This document shows positions 54,635 through 63,098 of a stretch of DNA of 64,000 nucleotides, one piece after another (the stretch's first letter is position 1; each line of letters starts with the position of its first letter). Under the pieces are notes generated by a model. That model did not search any database. It was not told the DNA's origin and saw only the letters and a program-made list of their open reading frames with translations. Position numbers and translations under genes: made by a program. The DNA is from Enterovibrio gelatinilyticus (GTDB taxonomy: Bacteria; Pseudomonadota; Gammaproteobacteria; Enterobacterales; Vibrionaceae), in assembly GCF_028683095.1 (NCBI RefSeq), contig NZ_JAJUBC010000021.1, forward strand, positions 1 through 64,000, read 5' to 3'.

Positions 54635-55999
54635 GGCGAACACTTGGGGTTGGTTTTTCCAGTGACCATTTCGCCAACGTGTTAAGCATATTGCACACCG
54701 GAGATACTCGTCCACGAGCAAAGCTAACCAAACGCCGATCAAGCCATAATCGAGTACGATGGCAAAGAAATAAACCATGGGTAAACAGAGTAACCACATA
54801 CTGGTAATGGATAGTCCAACTGGGTACTTAGCATCACCAGAAACAACGAGACTGTTAACGACGACCATATTTATAGCGCCTGCAGGATGGCGAAGTAGAT
54901 CAATTGCTAGCAAAGTAGCACCTAAAGCCAAGATGTTGGGATCTTGGGTGAAGATGAGAAATGCGTAATCGGACAACATCCAGATGATGAAGAGCATGAA
55001 GCTGCTACCAGCGACGCTAAGAGTAATACTTTGATTTATCTGATTTTTGATCTTCTCAAGTTCACCTGAACCCAAAAGGTGAGAGATGATAATTCGGTTC
55101 CCCACGCCAATTGATTGGGAAAATATAATGGGAATCAAAATCAAGTTAAGAGTGTAGATTCTTGTCGAGATAGCCAATGCACCAAGTGAAATGACGGTGA
55201 TCGTAATAAAAAATCTATTAAGCTCATAAGACATAGGCTCCATTGTGGCTGGGACACCTATATTTAACACTTGTGATAAATAAGATTTGAAATCTTTAAA
55301 GCTGCCAGAAAAGTCAAATTTGATTTTCTTCTTTATGTGAACAAAGTAGATAACAATGACTAATCCGGTAAAATATGAAAGGGCTGAGGCCAATGCCACA
55401 CATTCAACACCACTAAATCCTATGTTTAATCCACCGAAGAGAAAGAGCGTATTAAGCCCAATGTTAACGGCGTTGGCAACTAGCGTTGATTGCATGTTCA
55501 GCTTTGTCCAGCCATTTACATTTAAAATACTACCGTAGCCTATTTGGATGGACTTAATTAATAGTGCAGGTGTGAAAATAAGTAAGTAGGCGGATGTGAG
55601 ATCATTCATCTCGCTACTCAACCCCATCATTGTGCCTATTTCATTATGGAGTAATAAGTATGCGATCATAACTGTTAGGCCAATGAAAAAATTGAATATA
55701 ACAGTGTATAGATAGTTCTTTGCTAACTTGTCATGTATTTTTGCACCTAGCATTCGCCCAAGAACGCCTGTGGTGCCGATGGATAATGAATGCAATATAA
55801 CAATAGGGATGACTACAACTGGCATCAATGTTCCAATTGCAGCGGCAGACTGTTCGGATATTTTATTCAAAAAAAGTATGTCTGTGAAGTTAATTAAATA
55901 TGTTAATAGAACTTCCAAAAAGATAGGCCATGTGATTTTTATTAGCCCCATACTGACAGCTTCAGTATTTTTTGACTCGTCTAACGTCTTGTCGGTCAT
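54632..55999 (-). CDS. MATE-family efflux transporter
   Basis: A 455-residue inner-membrane antiporter with about twelve hydrophobic segments, the family length. Seen: ITWPIFLEVLLTYLINFTDILFL at the first segment (first 20 residues match the MATE start), GTLMPVVVIP, and the second-half repeat NIGVPATMEPMSYELNRFF. MATE proteins export cationic drugs or metabolites using Na+ or H+. Third gene of the cassette; its ATG overlaps the oxidoreductase stop by four bases. A/T-rich codons compared with the flanking housekeeping genes. Substrate unknown; the operon suggests the product of the two enzymes. Confidence 0.85.
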   Translation of the reverse strand: MTDKTLDESKNTEAVSMGLIKITWPIFLEVLLTYLINFTDILFLNKISEQSAAAIGTLMPVVVIPIVILHSLSIGTTGVLGRMLGAKIHDKLAKNYLYTVIFNFFIGLTVMIAYLLLHNEIGTMMGLSSEMNDLTSAYLLIFTPALLIKSIQIGYGSILNVNGWTKLNMQSTLVANAVNIGLNTLFLFGGLNIGFSGVECVALASALSYFTGLVIVIYFVHIKKKIKFDFSGSFKDFKSYLSQVLNIGVPATMEPMSYELNRFFITITVISLGALAISTRIYTLNLILIPIIFSQSIGVGNRIIISHLLGSGELEKIKNQINQSITLSVAGSSFMLFIIWMLSDYAFLIFTQDPNILALGATLLAIDLLRHPAGAINMVVVNSLVVSGDAKYPVGLSITSMWLLCLPMVYFFAIVLDYGLIGVWLALLVDEYLRCAICLTRWRNGHWKNQPQVFA

Positions 56000-56904
56000 A
56001 GTCTATCCATGATGTGTTGAGTAATCGTTTCACAAACTGAGTGTGTACTATAGCTTCGTTGTGTGTGACCTATGTTGGATTCCCTATTTCTTACTATATC
56101 AAGCCAATGTTCAACCATTGAGTGAAACCCTTTTGTATATAGCGTATCACTCCAATCAGAAGATCTAATTATCTGCTCTGTCCCATTGATGCAGTAGACC
56201 CCTTGGGTGAAATTGTTAAATAGATAGCTTTCATTTATAAGAGAAAGCTCAACGGACTCACATGTCTTTCCATATTCTCTATTCATGCTGGCGGTCAAAA
56301 TCTTCCCTGATTGTTTCCAATCCACATTGATGGTGGACAATTTACTCCCTTTCCCAATGAAGTTTATGTTTATGTCTACATCTGAAAGTTCACCATCAAT
56401 GTTGACTGAATCAATAACATGAATAAAATCATTGAAAATGTAATCTCTCGGCATTGCAACTAAATTGACTCTGTTTTTTTTCCAGTGAATGCTTCTTAGA
56501 TCGTTTGAATGAATGGCTTCATTCCAAATTGGTATATATCTTCGGTTAAATCCTACAAATAGCGGGGTATTCTTTTGTTCTGATAACTCGGACAGTTCAC
56601 GAAATTCGTGAAAAGTCATTGCTCCAGGCTTATCAACAAAAACAGGGATGCCTAACTTTAAAAAGTAACTAGCGATTGTGTGATGTGATTCACTAGAGGT
56701 ATGGATCATGACACCGTCAGGATTTAGCTCTTTCAAACTGAAAATATTGGTACAGCCTTGTTTTATTTGGTATCTATGGCAATGATTCTTTAAAACTTGT
56801 ATGTTTCGTGAGCATAAAATAAGTTCAATATTGGGCGTTTGCGACAGAATTGGTAAGTAAGCTTTAGATGCAATATCCCCTAGGCCAATGAGTGCTATTT
56901 TCAT
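55996..56904 (-). CDS. Gfo/Idh/MocA-family oxidoreductase
   Basis: A 302-residue NAD(P)-dependent oxidoreductase. Seen: N-terminal Rossmann glycines IALIGLGDIASKAY, the family's E-K-P motif as VDKPGAMT (Lys92), and a C-terminal alpha/beta domain. Members act on sugars, inositols and related polyols or keto-sugars. The frame opens 14 codons earlier; MKIALIGLGD is the natural start, with GAGAGAA upstream. It lies 58 bases after the dioxygenase gene and overlaps the MATE gene. A/T-rich. The substrate cannot be read from sequence. Confidence 0.82.
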   Translation of the reverse strand: MKIALIGLGDIASKAYLPILSQTPNIELILCSRNIQVLKNHCHRYQIKQGCTNIFSLKELNPDGVMIHTSSESHHTIASYFLKLGIPVFVDKPGAMTFHEFRELSELSEQKNTPLFVGFNRRYIPIWNEAIHSNDLRSIHWKKNRVNLVAMPRDYIFNDFIHVIDSVNIDGELSDVDININFIGKGSKLSTINVDWKQSGKILTASMNREYGKTCESVELSLINESYLFNNFTQGVYCINGTEQIIRSSDWSDTLYTKGFHSMVEHWLDIVRNRESNIGHTQRSYSTHSVCETITQHIMDRL

Positions 56905-56962
56905 ATTATTCTCTCTCGGTACATGAATGCAGCACGATGACTGCACTCATAAAAGTAGGTGA

Positions 56963-57907
56963 CTACCAGCGTTTGACCCCAAGTAGCTTTTCCCCAAGAG
57001 AGCTTAACTTGGCTCTGTTATATGGTTCAGGATCGAGTTGCCCATTCAAGTTTCTATGACATTCAGGGGCTCTCATTTTCATGAAGCAGTCTATTCTTTC
57101 ATCGCGACTTTGCTCTACTTCTGTTGGTATTGAGTCAATATCATCAGCACGAAACATAGTGATAAATTGAACAAAACGAGGCATATGGTAGTGATTGCTT
57201 ACACACCCGTGTGGCAGGCGTGCATCCCAGATAATTAAACTACCTGCAGGAGCATCAATAGTAATAATATCCTTCTCCGTGAATTCCATGACATCACGTA
57301 GAAATAAACCTTTTGAACCAAATTTTTCTAGTGCATTCGCGTGCTCGAATTTACCATCTCTTATTTTCTTATAAACGCTAGGGACACATGCAAATGCACC
57401 CTGGTTTTGATGTGTATCAGTAAGGTATATGAGGCCTTGATATAAGTTTTTATTTCGTAGACGGAAGTCATAGTCCCAATGCATGGGATTTTCATCGTTA
57501 CCATATGCTTCTAAATCATATCTGCATGGAGGTCTGAATGAGGCTCTGTCCATTGTAACCCAAAGTTCATCTTCATCAAGGAGATGACGAAAAGTATTAT
57601 ATATCTTAGGATGTTGCCTTATGTCCCAAAATGCGGGGTGTTGATGTAAAGGTACCAATCCAATAGAATTTAGAGGTCGCTCTTTGTACCATGAACTTGG
57701 CTCTATGCGGGAGATGTCTAAGAATTCACAAATTGCATCAACAGAGCTATTGCAAAGATTTGTTGGGGCAGCATCTTCAATGATGACATACCCATTTTTT
57801 TCTAAGAATTCCTTTTTTTCATTGGATAAAATACTTTCAAAATTATTGCTTTCTGATAAATACGGTTGCTTTTCTACAACGCTTTTATATTGGCTAATCA
57901 TTTCCAC
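56963..57907 (-). CDS. PhyH-type Fe(II)/2-oxoglutarate dioxygenase
   Basis: A 314-residue member of the phytanoyl-CoA dioxygenase family. The iron triad is visible: His143-x-Asp145 in MHWDYD and His233 in RLPHGC; Arg244 in HMPRFVQF should bind 2-oxoglutarate. Members hydroxylate or oxidatively deaminate small molecules, and bacterial ones often belong to natural-product or osmolyte pathways. Start is GTG with AGG seven bases upstream inside a dyad arm; an ATG two codons later is possible. First gene of the three-gene cassette. Not ectoine hydroxylase by context, since no ect genes are present. Confidence 0.8.
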   Translation of the reverse strand: MEMISQYKSVVEKQPYLSESNNFESILSNEKKEFLEKNGYVIIEDAAPTNLCNSSVDAICEFLDISRIEPSSWYKERPLNSIGLVPLHQHPAFWDIRQHPKIYNTFRHLLDEDELWVTMDRASFRPPCRYDLEAYGNDENPMHWDYDFRLRNKNLYQGLIYLTDTHQNQGAFACVPSVYKKIRDGKFEHANALEKFGSKGLFLRDVMEFTEKDIITIDAPAGSLIIWDARLPHGCVSNHYHMPRFVQFITMFRADDIDSIPTEVEQSRDERIDCFMKMRAPECHRNLNGQLDPEPYNRAKLSSLGEKLLGVKRW

Positions 57908-57909
57908 TG

Positions 57910-57939
57910 TACAACCTAACCTTTAAAAATCAGGTTGTA
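57910..57939 (-). promoter_or_regulatory. Dyad at the promoter and ribosome binding site of the dioxygenase cassette
   Basis: TACAACCT (57910-57917) and AGGTTGTA (57932-57939) are exact inverted arms 22 bases apart centre to centre, two helical turns. TATTAT on the minus strand (57939-57944) is a possible -10 touching one arm. The other arm contains the AGG ribosome binding site of the dioxygenase. It may be a repressor operator or an mRNA hairpin that hides the site. Confidence 0.55.
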
Positions 57940-58796
57940 TAATATGCGGGAAAATTGCGCTTAAACAGGTGCGAAAGTATTAACTTTTATAGAGAAAATT
58001 ACTATTTATCTTCAGTGTCATGCTTAGTTCGTAGATTCTGAACTCACCCTTGGCTTGATGTTGCCCCGAAAAGTAGGGTCGCCTTCCTAACGCTTCTCCC
58101 AGCCATGCTCTCGCGTCGATGAACCCTGGAATGAAGAAGTATCAATGGGTTGCTTTGCGAGAGTCATAAGCTGTAGCCAAAGCACCGGCGATACTCATCA
58201 AGAAAACTGCTCCCGAAAGTGCACCTTGTTGCTTTTATGTGTATTTTTTTTGCTCTTGGTTACAAAATTCACTTGTGTTCAAAAAGTAGCTTTGTTATTT
58301 TTCGCAACAATCTCGAACATCGCGCTTTTCGAGACACACGTGGCACGGCTTTTTTGAGTCTTGTTGTCGCACCGTAGGTACTGGGGACAACTCTCCAGTA
58401 GAAGGGCATTGATAATGCAATCCAGAAGGTCTGGGGCATATTGAGGAACCCAACTGTGATTAAGTCATACACACATTTCAGCTTCGTCTTACCCAACTGC
58501 AGTATCATTACTGAGCCTTGAACATTCCGTTCCATTGAGGCGCACTCCTAACGCTTGAGCTTTTTTCACGATCTGATCGTGCCGCTTTGCGTTCTAGAAT
58601 CCGCGCTTCAATACACACTTTGGTTTCCGATGACTATGCATGATGCATTTGTCGCGGGTATTTCCCGATGAATTCGGGGGTGTGCGCTACCTACATTCTG
58701 ATAATAACCGCATTTTCATGCACTTACGCCGTGCTGGGGGGTTGTGGTCGTCATTCAAACTGAATGTTGGAAGTGGAACATGGAAGATCAAAAATA
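57940..58796. other. Long gene-free region with possible gene remnants
   Basis: About 860 bases between divergent transcription units. Minus-strand frames here are short and broken: an 88-residue frame at 58269-58535, a second-frame stretch reading NHSWVPQYAPDLLDCII, and a membrane-like tail MSIAGALATAYDSRKATH ending near 58142. They look like remains of coding sequence but match nothing I can name. A perfect 15-base dyad CACGATC-T-GATCGTG lies at 58567-58581, about 220 bases before the norspermidine operon. CCTAACGCTT occurs twice, at about 58087 and 58547. Confidence 0.35.
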
Positions 58797-61703
58797 ATGA
58801 TTAGCTTTACCAACAATAATATTCAAGACACAAACACAGCCCAAAACGTACCTGTTTTGAGTGGGCTACACGATCTTACACCTGATGAGCTGTTGCTGAG
58901 TCAGGAGCACTACGAATCCGAGGTTCGCTCTTATCCTCGTCGATTACCACTTGCCATTGCGAAAGCCTCTGGCGCGATGGTTGAAGACACCCGCGGTCAA
59001 ACTTATCTGGATTGCCTTGCTGGAGCAGGAACGTTAACACTTGGCTATAACCACCCAGAAATTAATCAGGCAGTGATTGAGCAGTTGAATGCGGGTATTC
59101 CGTATCAAACACTTGATATCACGACCCCTGCTAAAGACCATTTCATTCGTGAATTGATGGCCTTCCTTCCGCAAGATTTCTCTGACAATACCAAGGTGCA
59201 GTTTTGTGGCCCTTCTGGTGCTGATGCTGTTGAAGCTGCTATCAAATTGGCGAAGCAAACCACCGGCAGAAATACCATTGCCGCCTTCCACGGTGCTTAT
59301 CACGGTATGACAAATGGCACCATGGCGCTGATGGGCAATCTAGGTACTAAATCTCGTCGCCAAGGCCTGATGGCCGATGTGCACTTTTTACCATTCCCTT
59401 ATGATTTGCGTTGTCCGTTTGGTCTTCAAGGTGAGCAAGGCGCGCGCCAAGGGCTTCGCTATATTGAGCGTATGTTGGCTGACGACGAAAGTGGCGTTCA
59501 AAAACCTGCGGCTATTATTGTTGAACCAGTACAAGGCGAAGGCGGTGTGATTCCAGCCCCTGCATTTTGGCTACAAGAACTGCGCCGTATTACCGAAGAA
59601 AACGGCATTTTGCTTATCTTTGATGAAATTCAGTGTGGCATTGGCAAAACTGGCGAGCATTTTGCTTTTGAAGAATCCGGCGTTACGCCAGATATCTTGT
59701 GTCTATCGAAAGCCGTTGGTGGCGGTCTACCCATGTCGCTACTGGTGTTTGATAAAGAGATAGATACTTGGTTGCCAGGCGAGCATACCGGTACCTTCCG
59801 TGGCAACCAGCTCGCGATGGTATCTGGTGCGAAAACAATGGAGATTATTCGCCGCGATAACCTTGCGAACAAAGCCAAAATCACGGGTGATTACCTTCGC
59901 CGTGGGCTTGAAAAGATCGCATCAACAACCAGTTGTATTGCAGAAGTGCGTGGCAAAGGTCTAATGCTAGGCGTTGAGATTTGTGACCCTGAGGGTGGCA
60001 AAAACAAATTTGGCGAACCGCTTTCTGCGCCCGAGCTGACAGTCGCTATTCAACGCGCTGCGTTAGAACGTGGTTTAATTATTGAGAAGGGCGGGCGTGA
60101 AGGATCGGTGCTTCGTTTCTTACCACCCATCATTATTACGTTCGAGCAAATCGACTTTGCACTCAAGTCTTTGCAAGACGCGATTGAATCGCTCGTTGAG
60201 CCAACGCAAGCTGTGCAGCCTGCCGATACTCTTCAGCAAAACTGGCGTGATCACTTTATCCATACGGGCAAAGATGGCGCAGAGAGCTTTGAAGCGGCGA
60301 TGAACGCCACCACCCAAGCGTTGAAGAAGATCTTCGAAAACTCGGAATCGCCATACAGCGGCTTAGATCCTACTGTGTTGGCGTCGCAAATCCGCCATGC
60401 GAATTTGGGTGAAACGCCGCAGTCGTTAGATGACGTAATCGAAGAAACCAGCGATCTGATCGCGAAGAATTCGATCATCGTTCAGCATCCTCATTGTATT
60501 GCCCACCTTCACACGCCACCGCTGATCCCTGCTGTTGCCGCGGAAGCCTTTATTACTGCGCTGAACCAGTCGATGGACTCGTGGGATCAAGCAAGTGCAG
60601 CGACCTTCGTCGAACAAGAAGTGACGGATTGGTTATGCCAGCGCTTTGGGTTTGATGACAAAGCAGACGGTGTGTTCACGAGTGGTGGCACACAAAGCAA
60701 CTTGATGGGTCTATTGATGGCGCGTGACTACGCCATTGAAAAGCTCTCGGGTAGTGATGTTCAAAAAGATGGCTTGCCAGAATACGCAGATAAACTGCGT
60801 CTCATCACCTCGAAGAACTCGCACTTCACCATGCAAAAATCTGCGTCCTTGTTAGGCCTTGGCGAGCATGCTGTCATCTGTGTTGATACCTATAGCGACG
60901 GCACCATGGACATTGAATCTGCCGATGCAACATTGGCTGCGTTGAAAGCCGAGGGATTAATCCCGTTTGCCATCACTGGCACGGCAGGTACCACAGACCA
61001 TGGTGCGATTGACGATCTGGACGATGTAGCGATGCTTGCAGAAAAACACGGCCTATGGATGCACGTTGATGCGGCCTACGGCGGTGCGTTAATACTCAGC
61101 AGACACCACGCACGTTTGGAAGGCATCGAACGTGCTGACTCGTTAACTATCGACTTCCACAAGATGTTCTTCCAGCCGATCAGCTGTGGCGCTGTGATCC
61201 TCAAAGATAAAAACCACTTTGGGTATATTCGCCACCATGCAGACTACCTCAACCGTGAAGAAGACGTTCTGCCAAACTTGGTCGATAAGTCTATCGCGAC
61301 AACACGCCGCTTCGACGCGCTCAAGCTGTGGATGACGTTGCAGAATGTTGGGCCTCAAGCGCTCGGTTCTATGGTTGATCACTTGCTTAATCAAACGCAG
61401 CTTGTGGCTGACATGGTCAACAACCGATCTCAATTTGAACTACTGGCAGCACCGTGTTTATCAACGGTTCTGTTTAGATATGTGGGTGTGAATCAAGGTC
61501 TCGACCTTGACTACCTCAACAAGCAAATCCGATTAGATGCTCTGGTCAAAGGGCGCGCAGTGGTTGGCGAAACCGTGGTTGATGGAAATGTGGCACTTAA
61601 GTTCACGCTTCTTAATCCATGCTTGAAGCTAAGCGACTTCGATAGCTTGTTGAATGAATTGGAGAGCCTTGCTGACGATGCGGTTAAGCAAGTTCAGGGT
61701 TAA
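58797..61703 (+). CDS. Fused diaminobutyrate aminotransferase / diaminobutyrate decarboxylase
   Basis: A 968-residue fusion that makes 1,3-diaminopropane from aspartate semialdehyde via 2,4-diaminobutyrate, as V. cholerae VC1625 does. N-terminal part (to about 450): class III aminotransferase with GPSGADAVEAAIKLAK, LIFDEIQCGIGKTG and the PLP-lysine region LSKAVGGGLP. C-terminal part (about 490-968): group II PLP decarboxylase with HVDAAYGGALIL and TIDFHKMFFQPISCGA. The frame opens 11 codons earlier; I take the ATG at 58797, near GGAAG, but this start is not firm. First gene of the norspermidine operon. Confidence 0.93.
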   Translation: MISFTNNNIQDTNTAQNVPVLSGLHDLTPDELLLSQEHYESEVRSYPRRLPLAIAKASGAMVEDTRGQTYLDCLAGAGTLTLGYNHPEINQAVIEQLNAGIPYQTLDITTPAKDHFIRELMAFLPQDFSDNTKVQFCGPSGADAVEAAIKLAKQTTGRNTIAAFHGAYHGMTNGTMALMGNLGTKSRRQGLMADVHFLPFPYDLRCPFGLQGEQGARQGLRYIERMLADDESGVQKPAAIIVEPVQGEGGVIPAPAFWLQELRRITEENGILLIFDEIQCGIGKTGEHFAFEESGVTPDILCLSKAVGGGLPMSLLVFDKEIDTWLPGEHTGTFRGNQLAMVSGAKTMEIIRRDNLANKAKITGDYLRRGLEKIASTTSCIAEVRGKGLMLGVEICDPEGGKNKFGEPLSAPELTVAIQRAALERGLIIEKGGREGSVLRFLPPIIITFEQIDFALKSLQDAIESLVEPTQAVQPADTLQQNWRDHFIHTGKDGAESFEAAMNATTQALKKIFENSESPYSGLDPTVLASQIRHANLGETPQSLDDVIEETSDLIAKNSIIVQHPHCIAHLHTPPLIPAVAAEAFITALNQSMDSWDQASAATFVEQEVTDWLCQRFGFDDKADGVFTSGGTQSNLMGLLMARDYAIEKLSGSDVQKDGLPEYADKLRLITSKNSHFTMQKSASLLGLGEHAVICVDTYSDGTMDIESADATLAALKAEGLIPFAITGTAGTTDHGAIDDLDDVAMLAEKHGLWMHVDAAYGGALILSRHHARLEGIERADSLTIDFHKMFFQPISCGAVILKDKNHFGYIRHHADYLNREEDVLPNLVDKSIATTRRFDALKLWMTLQNVGPQALGSMVDHLLNQTQLVADMVNNRSQFELLAAPCLSTVLFRYVGVNQGLDLDYLNKQIRLDALVKGRAVVGETVVDGNVALKFTLLNPCLKLSDFDSLLNELESLADDAVKQVQG

Positions 61704-61792
61704 ATATTGAGTTTGATGTCTTTGCTTCATTGCTGATAGGCAAAGGCATCGCACTGTTTTCAAGACTATTTGTCTTATAAGGAATTAAGAAC

Positions 61793-63037
61793 ATGGCAAT
61801 TTTACAGATTGGTGCGGGCGGTGTTGGTTGGGTGATTGCGCACAAAGCGGCACAGAACAATGACGTATTGGGCGACATAACAATCGCATCGCGCACGGTG
61901 GTAAAATGTGATGCGATCATTGCATCGATCAAAGGGCGTAATAACTTAAAAGATCCAAGCCTAAAGCTCGAATCACGCGCTGTTGACGCCGATGATGTAG
62001 ACGCGCTTGTTGCGCTGATCCAAGACGTGAAACCGGACTTGGTGATAAATGCGGGGCCTCCATGGGTAAACATGGCAATCATGGAAGCGTGTTACCAAGC
62101 AAAAACCTCTTACCTTGATACGTCAGTCGCTGTTGACCTTTGCTCTGAAGGTCAGCAAGTGCCACAAGCCTACGATTGGCAGTGGGGCTACCGCGAGAAA
62201 TTTGAAGAAGCGGGTATTACGGGTATTCTTGGTGCGGGCTTTGATCCGGGTGTGGTGAGTGTGTTTGCAGCATACGCAGTGAAGCACCTGTTTGACGAGA
62301 TCGACACCATTGATGTGATGGATGTGAATGCCGGCGACCATGGTAAGAAGTTCGCGACCAACTTTGACCCTGAAACCAACATGCTAGAAATCCAAGGCGA
62401 TTCTTTCTACTGGGAGAATGGCGAGTGGAAACAAGTGGCGTGTCATGCCCGTATGATGGAATTTGAATTCCCGCTGGTGGGCAGCCATAAAGTCTATTCC
62501 ATGGCGCACGATGAAGTGCGTTCAATGAAAGAGTTCATCCCTGCAAAACGCATCGAGTTTTGGATGGGCTTTGGCGATGCCTACTTGAACTACTTCAACT
62601 GCATGCGCGACATCGGCCTGTTGAGCCCAGAGGCTGTCACTCTGCAAGACGGTACAGTGGTCGAGCCGCTAAAAGTGCTGAAAGCACTACTGCCAGACCC
62701 AACGTCGCTCGCACCTGGTTACACAGGTAAAACCTGTATCGGTACGTGGGTACAAGGCACGAAAGACGGTAAAGCACGCAGCGTGTTCATCTACAACAAT
62801 GCTGACCATGAAGTGGCTTACAAAGATGTTGAGCATCAGGCCATTGCGTACACCACTGGCGTTCCTGCGATCACTGCCGCATTGCTTTACTTCAAAGGCG
62901 CATGGAACGGAAAAGGTGTGTTCAATATGGAACAGCTGGACCCAGACCCATTCCTTGAGTTAATGCCTTCAATTGGCCTCGATTGGGGTGTCGAAGAGCT
63001 TGAGCCTCAAGCGCCAACCATCAATACCCTGAAGTAA
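61793..63037 (+). CDS. Carboxynorspermidine dehydrogenase (synthase)
   Basis: A 414-residue saccharopine-dehydrogenase-like enzyme that reductively joins diaminopropane and aspartate semialdehyde to carboxynorspermidine using NADPH. Seen: N-terminal [44 protein letters not shown] and [24 protein letters not shown] central block. It corresponds to V. cholerae VC1624. It lies 89 bases after the fusion gene; a hairpin separates it from nspC. Confidence 0.95.
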   Translation: MAILQIGAGGVGWVIAHKAAQNNDVLGDITIASRTVVKCDAIIASIKGRNNLKDPSLKLESRAVDADDVDALVALIQDVKPDLVINAGPPWVNMAIMEACYQAKTSYLDTSVAVDLCSEGQQVPQAYDWQWGYREKFEEAGITGILGAGFDPGVVSVFAAYAVKHLFDEIDTIDVMDVNAGDHGKKFATNFDPETNMLEIQGDSFYWENGEWKQVACHARMMEFEFPLVGSHKVYSMAHDEVRSMKEFIPAKRIEFWMGFGDAYLNYFNCMRDIGLLSPEAVTLQDGTVVEPLKVLKALLPDPTSLAPGYTGKTCIGTWVQGTKDGKARSVFIYNNADHEVAYKDVEHQAIAYTTGVPAITAALLYFKGAWNGKGVFNMEQLDPDPFLELMPSIGLDWGVEELEPQAPTINTLK

Positions 63038-63047
63038 GTTTGCTGAT

Positions 63048-63088
63048 AAAGCCTGCGATAGTTCGAATGAACGTCGCAGGCTTTTTGT
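63048..63088 (+). terminator. Intra-operon terminator or attenuator before nspC
   Basis: AAAGCCTGCGA (63048-63058) pairs perfectly with TCGCAGGCTTT (63074-63084), with an inner GTTC/GAAC in the loop, and TTTTTG follows. It stands between the dehydrogenase stop and the nspC start, so it may lower nspC expression. Confidence 0.75.
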
Positions 63089-63098
63089 GAGAAAAGTA

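Noticed and set aside
58081-58560. Repeated CCTAACGCTT as integron attC-like cores
   Set aside because: The bases do not fit the RYYYAAC/GTTRRRY pattern at the required position, no partner arms are spaced correctly, and no integrase or cassette array is present.
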